Notes: generated from the letters alone by a model not told the origin. A stretch of DNA of 64,000 nt from Spartobacteria bacterium (GCA_947487385.1 CANKWU010000002.1:1-64000), one strand, 5' to 3'; counted from the stretch's first letter, positions 10,095 to 17,545 are shown. Translations and numbers: made by a program.

Positions 10095-10198
10095 TTTAGG
10101 CTGAAGGTTGAAGGCTGAAGGTTGTGAGGTCGGAATGAGTCCGTTCCAGCGCCAGTTAATTTTTTTCTATCCTTCAGTCTAACAGTCTTCAGGCTAAA
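10095..10198. repeat. Imperfect inverted repeat of CTGAAGG-type units upstream of ileS
   Basis: The left arm (10095-10121) and right arm (10171-10198) are imperfect reverse complements of about 27 bases, and each arm is itself built of repeated CTGAAGG-like units (TGAAGGTTGAAGGCTGAAGG in the left arm). The pair could fold into a long hairpin between the aminotransferase stop and the ileS start. It may act as a terminator or be one copy of a dispersed intergenic repeat; a weaker similar string (GCTGAATGCTGAATG) sits before nadD at about 18747. Confidence 0.5.
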
Positions 10199-10210
10199 TC
10201 CCTCTCTTCC

Positions 10211-12961
10211 ATGTCCCGTTACAAAGATACCGTTCGTCTTCCCAAGACCGACTTTCCGATGAAGGCCGGTCTGGCTCAGCGTGAGCCGGAGCTTTTGGCA
10301 AAATGGGAGAAGGAGGGCCTTTATCAGGCCATTCAGAAGGCTCGTGAGGGGTCTCCAAAGTATATTCTTCATGATGGTCCTCCTTTCGCGAATGGAGATG
10401 TCCATATGGGGACCGCCTTGAACAAGGTCCTCAAGGATCTGGTCGTCAAATCGAAGACGATGGCAGGATTTCAGGCCCCTTTCATTCCGGGATGGGATTG
10501 CCATGGCCTGCCGATCGAGTTCCGTGTTGTGAAATCCTCCGCTGGTCTGACTCCGCTCCAGGTCCGTCAGAAGTCCGAGGAGTATGCCCGGAAGTTCATC
10601 GATATTCAGCGGACCCAGTTCCGTAGGCTCGGAGTCTTTGGGGACTGGGAGCATCCCTATCTGACGCTTGATCCCTCGTACGAGGCTGCGATCATCCGTT
10701 CCTTCGGCTGTATGGTCGAGAAGGGGCTGGTCTACCGCAGCAAGAAGCCGGTTCTCTGGAGCACCGGTGCCCAGACAGCCCTGGCCGAAGCTGAGGTGGA
10801 ATATCAGGATAAGACCTCCCCGGCTATCTTCGTAAAGTTCACCGTTGAGACTCTTGAGGCTGCCTCAGCGGGATTGCCGATCGACAAGCCCGTGAGTGTG
10901 GTCATCTGGACGACCACTCCCTGGACCTTGCCTGCGAATCTCGCGATCGCCGTTCATGCTGACTTTGACTATGTGTTGCTTGAGAATGCCGCAGAGCGCC
11001 TGATCGTGGCCGCGGGGCTTTCTGAGAAATTCAAAGAGTCAACCGGATTGGAACTTTCCCAGCATGGTGAGGGGCGCAAGGGAGCCACGCTCGAGGGGAT
11101 CAAAGCACGTCATCCCTTCCTGGACAGGATTTCGACAATTCACACTGCCGAGTTCGTGACGCTCGAGACCGGTAGCGGCTGTGTCCATATCGCTCCCGGC
11201 CATGGTGATGATGATTATCAGCTTGGCCGAAGGGTCGGCCTTGAACTGCTCTCTCCTGTGGATGACTACGGCAAGTTCACCGAGGAGTGCGGTGTTCCCT
11301 CGCTCGTCGGACAGAATGTCTTTGAGGGCAACGAGGAGGTGATCCGGATTCTCACGGAGAAGAATGCCCTGCTGGGTCGTGAGGACTACCAGCACAGTTA
11401 TCCCCACTGCTGGCGCTCCAAGACTCCGATTCTTTTCCGCGCCGTAGAGCAGTTCTTCATTCGCATCGACGCGTTGCGCGAGACCGCTCTCCAGGAAATC
11501 GACGCTACCAATTGGATCCCGCATTGGGGACGCAATCGGATACGCGGTACGGTCGAGTCCCGTCCGGATTGGTGCATTTCCCGTCAGCGTAGTTGGGGGG
11601 TTCCTTTGCCTGCTTTCTATACGCCCGAAGGGGAGCCGATCCTGGATCCTGCTGTCATCGAGAAGGTCTCCGAGGTTGTTGCTGAGAGGGGATCTAATGC
11701 CTGGTTCTCTCTGGATGATGTCGAATGGTGCCGCCTGACGGGGGCTCCTATCGGATCAGTTCGCCGCAATGATACTCTCGATGTCTGGCTCGACAGCGGA
11801 GTGAGCCATGAGGCTGTTCTGCGTGGACGTCCGGAGCTTCATTTTCCCGCCGATCTCTATCTCGAGGCCACAGATCAGCATCGCGGCTGGTTCCAGTCCT
11901 CGCTCATGACCTCGGTGGCCTTGAATGAAAAAGCTCCCTACAAGACCGTTCTGACTCATGGTTTTGTGGTCGATGTTGATACACGCCAGAAGATCTCGAA
12001 GTCGAATCAAGGACAGGGAGGTTATCAGAAGCCGACCGAGGCCGATCACTTCGTGAAGACCTATGGTGCCGACATCGTCCGTCTATGGGCTAGCAGTGTG
12101 CAGTTTACCGACGATGTTCCCTTCTCCGAGGAGATCTTTGCCCGTCTCACCGATTCCTATCGGAGGATCCGGAATACTCTCCGTATCCTGCTTGCCAACC
12201 TGGCCGACTACGATGCCGCAGCGACTTTTGTGGAACCGACGTTGATCGACCGATGGATCTTGGCCCGTCTTCAGGAGACGGTGAATACCTGCCGTAAAGC
12301 CTATGAGGAACTCGCCTTCCAGAAGGCCTATCAGGCGATCACCCAATTCTGCGCTGTGGAACTGAGCAGTATCTACGTCGATGTGACCAAGGACCGTCTC
12401 TACTGCGACAACGTTTCCTCGCCACGTCGCCGTGCTACCCAAGCCGTAATGGCCAAGGTTTTCGAGGATTTGTGCCGTCTGCTTGCCCCGGTTCTTGTCT
12501 TTACTGCCGAGGAGGCATGGGGTCACTTCCGGCCCGAAGGTTCTGTGCATCTGGAGCTTTTTCCCGAGGAGAAGGCTCCCGATCAGGAAATCTTGGCGCG
12601 CTTCGAGTCACTCCTTGCACTACGCGCTGATGTCTCCCAGGCATTGGAAAAGGCTCAGCGCGATGGGATGATTGGGAAGCCTCTTGAGGCCATGGTCGCT
12701 GTCACTACGGAGGATCCCTTGGTTCTGAGAGCCGTTGAAGCTGGAGAACTTGCCGAGATCGAGGAGTTTTTAATCCTAAGCAATCTCTCCATCACCAAGG
12801 GAGAGAAAGGAATTGTGATCGGCAAGAGCACCGCCGAAAAATGCGAACGCTGTTGGCGTCATCGTGGTGAAGTGGGTTCCCATGGAACTCATCCGACGCT
12901 CTGCGGGCGCTGCGTGGACGCCGTGGAAGCCTTGGGTGTCTCCCCCTCTGTTTCCCAATGA
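10211..12961 (+). CDS. ileS: Isoleucyl-tRNA synthetase
   Basis: Class I aminoacyl-tRNA synthetase, 916 residues, charging tRNA-Ile. The HIGH-type signature is VHMG at residues 64-67 after HDGPPFANGD, and the KMSKS loop is KISKS at 594-598. The editing (CP1) domain with TTTPWTLPANLAIAV and GDDDYQLG lies between them. The C-terminal zinc module with two Cys pairs (CERC and CGRC, about residues 879-902) is present, so this is the bacterial zinc-containing form. The last bases overlap the lspA start by four (ATGA), and ileS-lspA is a linkage seen in many bacteria. A long inverted repeat lies directly upstream. Confidence 0.98.
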   Translation: MSRYKDTVRLPKTDFPMKAGLAQREPELLAKWEKEGLYQAIQKAREGSPKYILHDGPPFANGDVHMGTALNKVLKDLVVKSKTMAGFQAPFIPGWDCHGLPIEFRVVKSSAGLTPLQVRQKSEEYARKFIDIQRTQFRRLGVFGDWEHPYLTLDPSYEAAIIRSFGCMVEKGLVYRSKKPVLWSTGAQTALAEAEVEYQDKTSPAIFVKFTVETLEAASAGLPIDKPVSVVIWTTTPWTLPANLAIAVHADFDYVLLENAAERLIVAAGLSEKFKESTGLELSQHGEGRKGATLEGIKARHPFLDRISTIHTAEFVTLETGSGCVHIAPGHGDDDYQLGRRVGLELLSPVDDYGKFTEECGVPSLVGQNVFEGNEEVIRILTEKNALLGREDYQHSYPHCWRSKTPILFRAVEQFFIRIDALRETALQEIDATNWIPHWGRNRIRGTVESRPDWCISRQRSWGVPLPAFYTPEGEPILDPAVIEKVSEVVAERGSNAWFSLDDVEWCRLTGAPIGSVRRNDTLDVWLDSGVSHEAVLRGRPELHFPADLYLEATDQHRGWFQSSLMTSVALNEKAPYKTVLTHGFVVDVDTRQKISKSNQGQGGYQKPTEADHFVKTYGADIVRLWASSVQFTDDVPFSEEIFARLTDSYRRIRNTLRILLANLADYDAAATFVEPTLIDRWILARLQETVNTCRKAYEELAFQKAYQAITQFCAVELSSIYVDVTKDRLYCDNVSSPRRRATQAVMAKVFEDLCRLLAPVLVFTAEEAWGHFRPEGSVHLELFPEEKAPDQEILARFESLLALRADVSQALEKAQRDGMIGKPLEAMVAVTTEDPLVLRAVEAGELAEIEEFLILSNLSITKGEKGIVIGKSTAEKCERCWRHRGEVGSHGTHPTLCGRCVDAVEALGVSPSVSQ

Positions 12962-13419
12962 AGCGGTTTTCGGCATGGGGAGTCATTCTGATTCTGGCAA
13001 TGCTGGATCAGTTTACGAAGATCCTGATCCTCCGATTCATCCCATTTCAGGAATCGATTCCGGTCATCCCTAATTTTTTCTCTCTCACCCATGTCTATAA
13101 TACGGGTGCTGCTTTCGGGATGCTTCATGATAGCAACTTATTTTTTGTCATTCTGGCGATGGTCGCCTTTGTGGCGCTTGTCCTGATGAGAAAGCACTTT
13201 CAGGGAGGTTTGATGCAGACAGGCTGGATTCTGTTGATGGCCGGCATCATCGGGAATGTGACCGACCGTCTGCGTCTAGGCCATGTCGTTGATTTCCTGG
13301 ATTTTCAGTTAGGATCCTATCACTGGCCCTCTTTCAATGTCGCTGATTCCTGCATCTGCGTTGCCGCGGCTCTCTTTCTCTTGAGTAGCTTTCAGAGCCC
13401 TTCTAAATTAGAGGAATGA
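12958..13419 (+). CDS. lspA: Lipoprotein signal peptidase (signal peptidase II)
   Basis: A 153-residue inner-membrane aspartyl protease that cleaves the signal peptide of diacylated prolipoproteins. Four hydrophobic membrane segments are visible. The family motifs NTGAAFG (residues 48-54), GNVTDR (99-104) and FNVAD (126-130) are intact; the catalytic aspartates are expected at about D112 (HVVDF) and D130. It overlaps ileS by four bases and the next gene by four bases (ATGA), so all three are probably co-translated. Its clients include the small lipoproteins encoded elsewhere in the window. Confidence 0.95.
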   Translation: MKRFSAWGVILILAMLDQFTKILILRFIPFQESIPVIPNFFSLTHVYNTGAAFGMLHDSNLFFVILAMVAFVALVLMRKHFQGGLMQTGWILLMAGIIGNVTDRLRLGHVVDFLDFQLGSYHWPSFNVADSCICVAAALFLLSSFQSPSKLEE

Positions 13420-13841
13420 GCAATACCGTTCCTGTCAGCCCTTACGAGACCTGCCACGGACTCGTCTATTTCCCCCGGATGATCGACAAAATCCGTCTGC
13501 ATGCCTCCGGTGAGTTGGGTGCCGATTATGTGCCGAACCTAGGCAAAGGATTCGATGTGCGATGCTGCTCCCTTCTGGGAGTGGACTATGACGAGTTAGC
13601 CAAGGCTGTGTCTTCTTCTAAGACCGACGAGCAGGCTTGGGAGTGGGTTTTGCAGAACGGCAAGGCTCCGACCGAAGAGCAGATCGAAGTCTGGAATGGC
13701 TTCATGACCCGCCGCGGATGGAACGATGACCTGGTTGAGATTCTGGAGAAACGCAAGAAGGAGGGCGGTTTTGAGAGCCGCGCCGATATCCGGACGATGT
13801 TCGACTACATCGATGCCGACGAGGGAAGAGCGATCAGATAA
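13416..13841 (+). CDS. DUF5069 domain-containing protein
   Basis: A 141-residue soluble protein. The opening YETCHGLVYFPRMIDKIRLHASGELG pattern (here split: YETCHGLVYFPR then MIDKIRLH) and the GFDVRCCSLLG segment match the DUF5069 family, common in Verrucomicrobiota and Planctomycetota and without known function. No signal peptide or membrane segment. Two adjacent cysteines sit at about residues 50-51. The start overlaps the lspA stop (ATGA), making it the third gene of the ileS-lspA operon, which suggests housekeeping expression. Confidence 0.8.
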   Translation: MSNTVPVSPYETCHGLVYFPRMIDKIRLHASGELGADYVPNLGKGFDVRCCSLLGVDYDELAKAVSSSKTDEQAWEWVLQNGKAPTEEQIEVWNGFMTRRGWNDDLVEILEKRKKEGGFESRADIRTMFDYIDADEGRAIR

Positions 13842-13889
13842 GACTGATAGCCGAAACCTGAATTCTGAAACCTGATTCATAGATGGTCA

Positions 13890-13927
13890 ACTAGTCGACA
13901 AGTCTACTTGTCGATTAGCCGACTAGT
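13890..13927. terminator. Nested palindrome between convergent genes, possible bidirectional terminator
   Basis: Outer arms ACTAGTCG (13890-13897) and CGACTAGT (13920-13927) enclose a second perfect 8-bp palindrome CGACAAGT / ACTTGTCG (13896-13903 and 13906-13913). The two pairings share bases, so they are alternative folds. It lies between the DUF5069 stop and the stop of the convergent hypothetical gene. There is no long T-tract, so the terminator role is only likely by position. Confidence 0.45.
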
Positions 13928-13928
13928 C

Positions 13929-14450
13929 TCAGACTTGTGTCTTTCGAAAGTAACTTAGAATCTTTTCCTGATCGCCGCCCGAGGCCCAGACGATCCTGAG
14001 GAAGTCAGCCGGATGGATGTCGTATTCCTTGAGGAAGCGGCGATCCCCGGCGCAGCAGTACATGATCTCGTGGCAGAGGCCGCCCTCGAGGAAGCATTGA
14101 GCCTTCTTGATGATGCGGGGAAGCCAAGGGATCCCGGAAAGTGCTTCAAGTTTTGGAGGAAGTGAATCCGCCTCAGTGACTACAGAATTGATGATGCCGT
14201 GCTGATGATAGAGAAAGTAATCGCGCCTGGCAGCAGCCAAAAGCAGGACAGTGTTCCAATCGGGCTCGCCGGCCCCATTCATATCTTCAGCGTAATCGTA
14301 AAGATTGATCGGACGTAGGCCGATTGAAGCGAGAAAGGTGGTTTCTTCGGGCGAGAAGTAGGAATCCAGTTCCCTGTTTCCCTCTTTGTTGAGTTCGACA
14401 GCCTTGTCGTAGGTTTTGCGAAGATTTTGTGTCCAGAGATAGGAACTCAT
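13929..14450 (-). CDS. Hypothetical protein, 173 residues
   Basis: I do not recognise this family. It is a soluble, mostly helical protein without signal peptide or membrane segment. Visible features are an N-terminal helix (NLRKTYDKAVELNKEG), a YDYAEDMN segment near residue 50, and a C-terminal part with two close cysteines (MYCCAGDRRFL). The wording LLAAARRDYFLYHQHG and the WLPRIIKKAQCFLEG stretch suggest a helical bundle. It is transcribed after the dodecin gene (19-base gap), so the two may share a transcript. Confidence 0.6.
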   Translation of the reverse strand: MSSYLWTQNLRKTYDKAVELNKEGNRELDSYFSPEETTFLASIGLRPINLYDYAEDMNGAGEPDWNTVLLLAAARRDYFLYHQHGIINSVVTEADSLPPKLEALSGIPWLPRIIKKAQCFLEGGLCHEIMYCCAGDRRFLKEYDIHPADFLRIVWASGGDQEKILSYFRKTQV

Positions 14451-14469
14451 GTAGGCGTTGAATGGTTGA

Positions 14470-14676
14470 TTACCCGAGTGTAGCGCCGATTTTCACCGTC
14501 ACCTGCCAGTGGGCGATCTTGCCCTCTTCGAGGTGAGCACGTGTTTCGACGACCTCCAGCCAGCGGAGGTTCTTTTCTGAGAGGGCGGCCTTTGCCACTG
14601 CATTCTGGACGGCATCCTCAATACTGGTTGTGGAGGATCCAACGAGTTCAATTTTTTTATAGGTATGGTTACTCAT
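14470..14676 (-). CDS. Dodecin family flavin-binding protein
   Basis: A 68-residue protein with the dodecin pattern: YKKIELVGSS, then TSIEDAVQNAVAKA, then a strand pair ending HWQVTVKIGA. Dodecins form 12-subunit shells that bind flavins (FMN, riboflavin) for storage or protection. The ATG start gives the usual MSxHxYK opening. However, a GGAG ribosome site sits 14 bases before this ATG but 8 bases before an in-frame TTG at 14682, so translation could begin two codons earlier. It is followed by the 173-residue hypothetical gene on the same strand. Confidence 0.88.
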   Translation of the reverse strand: MSNHTYKKIELVGSSTTSIEDAVQNAVAKAALSEKNLRWLEVVETRAHLEEGKIAHWQVTVKIGATLG

Positions 14677-14985
14677 AAACAATACTTTTGCTCCATTTTT
14701 GGTTTCTGTCCATTTTCAAGCTCCTGTTCAGATCTCGAACCTAGTGAAGGATTTTCCTACAGAGATGCTGCTTAAAGAGAGATTTGTAACTTAGGGAGAG
14801 GACTGAATATCGCGCGCAGAGACGCTGAAGCGCAGAGGAGGTAGGAATAGGGTCGTGCCGACTGCAAGATAATGACCCCCAAAGCTGACCTAGGGAAGCG
14901 CTGATTAAATCGCATTGAGGCTGTTGCGGAAAGCCGTAGCGGATGCGAAGCAACGACCGGTCAAGCAATGGGCCGTTTTGCCTGG

Positions 14986-15306
14986 CCGTCTCCCGACGGG
15001 TTGATGCCACTTCTCTCCCGAGAAGCTGTGGCACCCTTCGGGGAGCGATTGCATCGCTCTCTTCCGCACCCCTTCTCGGGTGCTTGGTTCGTTCTCCGGA
15101 CTGCTTCGCAGGCTTCATCGTATCTCCCGATACTCTATGTTCCTGCGTTGCTTGCTTGGGCAAGACCGCAAGGGTATTGCCTCTGCGCTACACGCCCTCG
15201 GGTAACAATTAAATGCACTTCAGAGGCTATCATGGGAATAAAGAACCCCGCCGCAAGCAGTGGGGTATTTAGTTTCTTTTTTTCTTGGGTCGCCCCAAGG
15301 GGCGGG
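14986..15306. repeat. Hairpin-crowded non-coding block
   Basis: Within about 320 bases there are at least eight perfect or near-perfect short hairpins: CCGTC-TCCC-GACGG at 14986, a larger TGCCAC...GTGGCA stem (15005-15033) enclosing CTTCTC-TCCC-GAGAAG, CCC-TTCG-GGG near 15034, AGCGAT-TGC-ATCGCT at 15044, GCACCC-CTTCTC-GGGTGC at 15066, CTGC-TTC-GCAG at 15101, GTATC-TCCC-GATAC at 15120, GGCAA...TTGCC at 15159-15181, and CGCCCC-AA-GGGGCG near 15291. Three of them share the same core TCTCCCGA with a TCCC loop. The frames crossing it have no protein-like character. It may be a decayed palindromic mobile repeat or a structured RNA. The rest of 14677-15430 shows nothing else recognisable. Confidence 0.55.
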
Positions 15307-15396
15307 GAACTTAACCTCATGTGATTAAATCAACAAATCCCTAGATTAAGATGAAACGGAGTCTTCAAATCTGAATGCTCGATGATATTGATATAT

Positions 15397-15424
15397 TTGT
15401 ATGACAAACAAGCAAGATGATAAG
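15397..15424 (+). promoter_or_regulatory. Possible promoter of the candidate RNA
   Basis: TTGTAT (15397-15402) and GATAAG (15419-15424) are spaced by 16 bases and would start transcription near 15431, exactly at the first stem of the candidate RNA. Both hexamers match the sigma-70 consensus only partly, so this is suggestive only. Confidence 0.3.
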
Positions 15425-15430
15425 TTGAAT

Positions 15431-15570
15431 GGGCAAATGCCCTGCAAGGGAGGAGTAGAACAGAAGGAGAATGCTCTTCGATGCGATGGACCGAGGAAAC
15501 TACCTTCAGGTCATCCCTTACGAAAGTAGGCTAGCTAAGTGGGTCGTCTCCCCCTGAGGAGATTTTTTTT
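15431..15570 (+). ncRNA. Candidate structured RNA (sRNA or riboswitch-like leader)
   Basis: A 140-base segment folds by eye into a chain of hairpins: GGGCA-AA-TGCCC (15431-15442); GAA-bulge-GAG-AATG-CTC-TTC (15463-15479); a long stem GATG-bulge-ACC-GAGG closed by CCTT and GGTCATC (15485-15515); CTTAC-GAAA-GTAGG with a GNRA tetraloop (15517-15530); and a terminator (15547-15570). It does not match SRP RNA, tmRNA, RNase P RNA or any common riboswitch consensus that I know. A 5' GGGAG (15448-15452) could pair with CTCCC (15548-15552) and break the terminator, as in an attenuator. The next gene starts 81 bases after the T-tract, so it may be a stand-alone sRNA or a control element for that gene. 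Confidence 0.5.
15547..15570 (+). terminator. Intrinsic terminator of the candidate RNA
   Basis: Stem TCTCC / GGAGA with a six-base loop is followed directly by eight T residues (15563-15570). This is the classic Rho-independent form on the plus strand, upstream of the 15652 gene. Confidence 0.7.
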
Positions 15571-15574
15571 CGTG

Positions 15575-15599
15575 TTTCGTCATTTGGTTCATGACGAAA
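15575..15599. promoter_or_regulatory. Perfect 9-bp hairpin before the isochorismatase-like gene
   Basis: TTTCGTCAT (15575-15583) and ATGACGAAA (15591-15599) are perfect reverse complements with a seven-base loop. It sits between the terminator at 15570 and the next start codon at 15652. It could be an operator, a second terminator or an mRNA 5' stabiliser. Confidence 0.45.
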
Positions 15600-15651
15600 G
15601 CTTTTCTCAGGCTAGAGTCTCTGCCCGAATCAACGCTTTTTCCTCTCATTC

Positions 15652-16377
15652 ATGCTTCTCTGTATCGATTTCCAACCAGCCTATATCGAGGCATTCGGGG
15701 ATCTTCTTGTACCTTTGAAGCAGAGGCTTGGTGAGGCTGCCCGAAGTGGTGAGGAGGTTCACTTCATTTACAACGACATTCTTTCGCTTGAGGGTGAGGA
15801 ACTCGGGGATTCATCTGCCCGGGTTTTGGCGTGGGGGGAGCAGGAGGGGATGAATTTGAATAGAGCTCGCCTGATCCAAAAGAATTTCGGATGGGTGTCC
15901 CATCTCTTCCGTTCCGGAAGAGAGCGGGCTGTTGCCGTGGCGATCCTTCGGCATTTGATGGAGAAAGGTCTCTCAAGTAGTGCGGAGATTCCTGCTCATG
16001 ATCTGGAGCGGATCGTTGCCGATTCTCATGATGACTTCGCGGGATTCTGGGATTGCTCTCCGGAGGCTTGGGAAGAGATGAAGTCCGGGGCGATTGCGAT
16101 GCCCCTCCTCTTCGAGGGGGGGATGATTCCTTGGCTTGAGTTAATCAAGGGACAGAGGGTGGAGGTGACGGGCGGATTCCGTCACCGATGCCTGGATGAA
16201 ATCTGCATCACGATGGAAGCGGCTGGGATTCCCTACTTTCTCAACGATTCTTTGATCTATTCCCTTCCCAAGGAGTTGGAAGTTGAGGTGGATGCCACTG
16301 ATCAGGTCGCACGATCCCCTAGGTGTGAGGATTGTGCTCCGTTGCTTTTCCCTGCTGCCGATTTGGTCTTTGCTTGA
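15652..16377 (+). CDS. Isochorismatase-like / cysteine hydrolase fold protein, function unknown
   Basis: A 241-residue soluble protein. The pattern recalls the isochorismatase-like hydrolase fold: an N-terminal strand ending in an Asp (CIDFQPA, D6), a central Lys (LIQKNFGW, K77) and a late Cys after a glycine strand (TGGFRHRCLDEI, C180), then GIPYFLNDSL. These would be the Asp-Lys-Cys triad of that superfamily. Overall similarity to known members is low, with a long insert around residues 100-150, so substrate cannot be named. Further Cys residues (CEDC) lie near the C-terminus. It follows the candidate RNA and terminator and may be controlled by them. Confidence 0.55.
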   Translation: MLLCIDFQPAYIEAFGDLLVPLKQRLGEAARSGEEVHFIYNDILSLEGEELGDSSARVLAWGEQEGMNLNRARLIQKNFGWVSHLFRSGRERAVAVAILRHLMEKGLSSSAEIPAHDLERIVADSHDDFAGFWDCSPEAWEEMKSGAIAMPLLFEGGMIPWLELIKGQRVEVTGGFRHRCLDEICITMEAAGIPYFLNDSLIYSLPKELEVEVDATDQVARSPRCEDCAPLLFPAADLVFA

Positions 16378-16389
16378 TAAGGTGTATCT

Positions 16390-17499
16390 CTAGTACGTCT
16401 CGACTGGGGAACGTTTCCCATTCTCTGGGCTGCGTTTGGCGGCTTCTTCAACCCCAAGGACGTTCACCCGGAGATCCCAGACGCCCTGATCGAGGGCCTG
16501 AAAGTTCTCCGGAGTGAAGGTCGTCGGTGGAGCCATTTTCGACTTGAAGGAAGCGAGATTTGCATAGGCTCGTTCGATCTGTTCGGAGGGGCTCTTTTTC
16601 AGGATCTCGAAGGCTTGCTCTGCAAGTTCCGTACGATGGCATATCATCAGGAGGTCATTTCCTGCTGCAAGTCCGAGGCGGATCATCTCGTCGAATCCGT
16701 GGTGGTTGATGATGGCTCCCATGTCGAGATCGTCGGTCATGACAAGTCCTTGGAATCCCATCTCCTCTCGGAGGAGTTTGGTGGTGATAGTAGGTGAAAG
16801 TGACGCTGGAAGACCTGATGAGTCGAGCTCAGCAAAAGCGATATGTCCCATCATGATGCTGTTCACAGCGTTTTCTCCGGCCACAAAGTGACGGAAAACC
16901 TTGAGCTCGTGTGCTTCCAGCTCGTTGCGTGGACGAGGCAGGGCGGAAAGTTCGTGATGGGGATCGCTGGAAGCCGAGGAGTAGCCCGGGAAGTGCTTGC
17001 CGCAGGAGAGGACGCCGGTGGATTGCAGGGCCTTGTTGAAAACGCCTGCCATCGTAATGACCTGATCAGCGCTGGTCCCGTAGCAGCGCCCCCGAAGGGA
17101 GTTGTCGGCCTCGTCGTCGAAGGCGATGTCGAGGACAGGGCAGAGGTCGAGATTGAACCCGAAGATACGCAGAAGCTGTCCAGTGAGCTCTCCATGGCAG
17201 GCAATAAGCTCAAGATCACCTTTGTCACGGAGCTGGCGGGCGTTGGGTGGTTCGTTGCCGAGGAGCTTGAGGCGGGAGACTCGGCCTCCTTCCTGGTCGA
17301 TGGTGATGATCGGCTCGACGTCGCTGAGCTCACGGAGACGGTCGGTGAGTCGCCTCAGTTGATCTGGTGACTGGATATTGCGGCCGAAGAGAATAAATCC
17401 TCCCGGCTGTACCCTTCGGATAAAATCGGCATAGGAATCATCGACCTCCATCCCGGGGACGCCAAGGAGCAGAAGTTGACCAGGTGAGGGGCTTGTCAT
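16390..17499 (-). CDS. nagZ: Beta-N-acetylhexosaminidase (GH3, NagZ-type)
   Basis: A 369-residue family 3 glycoside hydrolase that removes N-acetylglucosamine from peptidoglycan fragments. Family motifs are clear: GGFILFGRN near the start, IDQEGGRVSRL (residues 67-77), GKHFPG (167-172) followed by SSDPHHELS holding the Asp-His acid/base pair, and VMTDDLDMGAI with the expected nucleophile Asp at about 256. No signal peptide, so a cytoplasmic recycling enzyme. It is divergent from the namZ-like gene with only 46 bases between the start codons, which implies a shared control region and joint action on muropeptides. Confidence 0.92.
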   Translation of the reverse strand: MTSPSPGQLLLLGVPGMEVDDSYADFIRRVQPGGFILFGRNIQSPDQLRRLTDRLRELSDVEPIITIDQEGGRVSRLKLLGNEPPNARQLRDKGDLELIACHGELTGQLLRIFGFNLDLCPVLDIAFDDEADNSLRGRCYGTSADQVITMAGVFNKALQSTGVLSCGKHFPGYSSASSDPHHELSALPRPRNELEAHELKVFRHFVAGENAVNSIMMGHIAFAELDSSGLPASLSPTITTKLLREEMGFQGLVMTDDLDMGAIINHHGFDEMIRLGLAAGNDLLMICHRTELAEQAFEILKKSPSEQIERAYANLASFKSKMAPPTTFTPENFQALDQGVWDLRVNVLGVEEAAKRSPENGKRSPVETY

Positions 17500-17545
17500 A
17501 CTTTCAAGGAAACCAGATAACCTTCCGACTGACGAAACGATTTTT

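Noticed and set aside
14741..15324. Several 60-140-residue open frames on both strands in the 14.7-15.3 kb gap
   Set aside because: They cross the hairpin-rich block, are Arg/Ser/Pro-rich, overlap each other and have no ribosome sites; the hairpins explain the sequence better.
15431..15570. Identification of the candidate RNA as RNase P RNA, tmRNA or 6S RNA
   Set aside because: A GAGGAAAC string recalls the RNase P core, but the segment is far too short and lacks the other conserved parts; there is no tRNA-like end for tmRNA and no long end-to-end stem for 6S.
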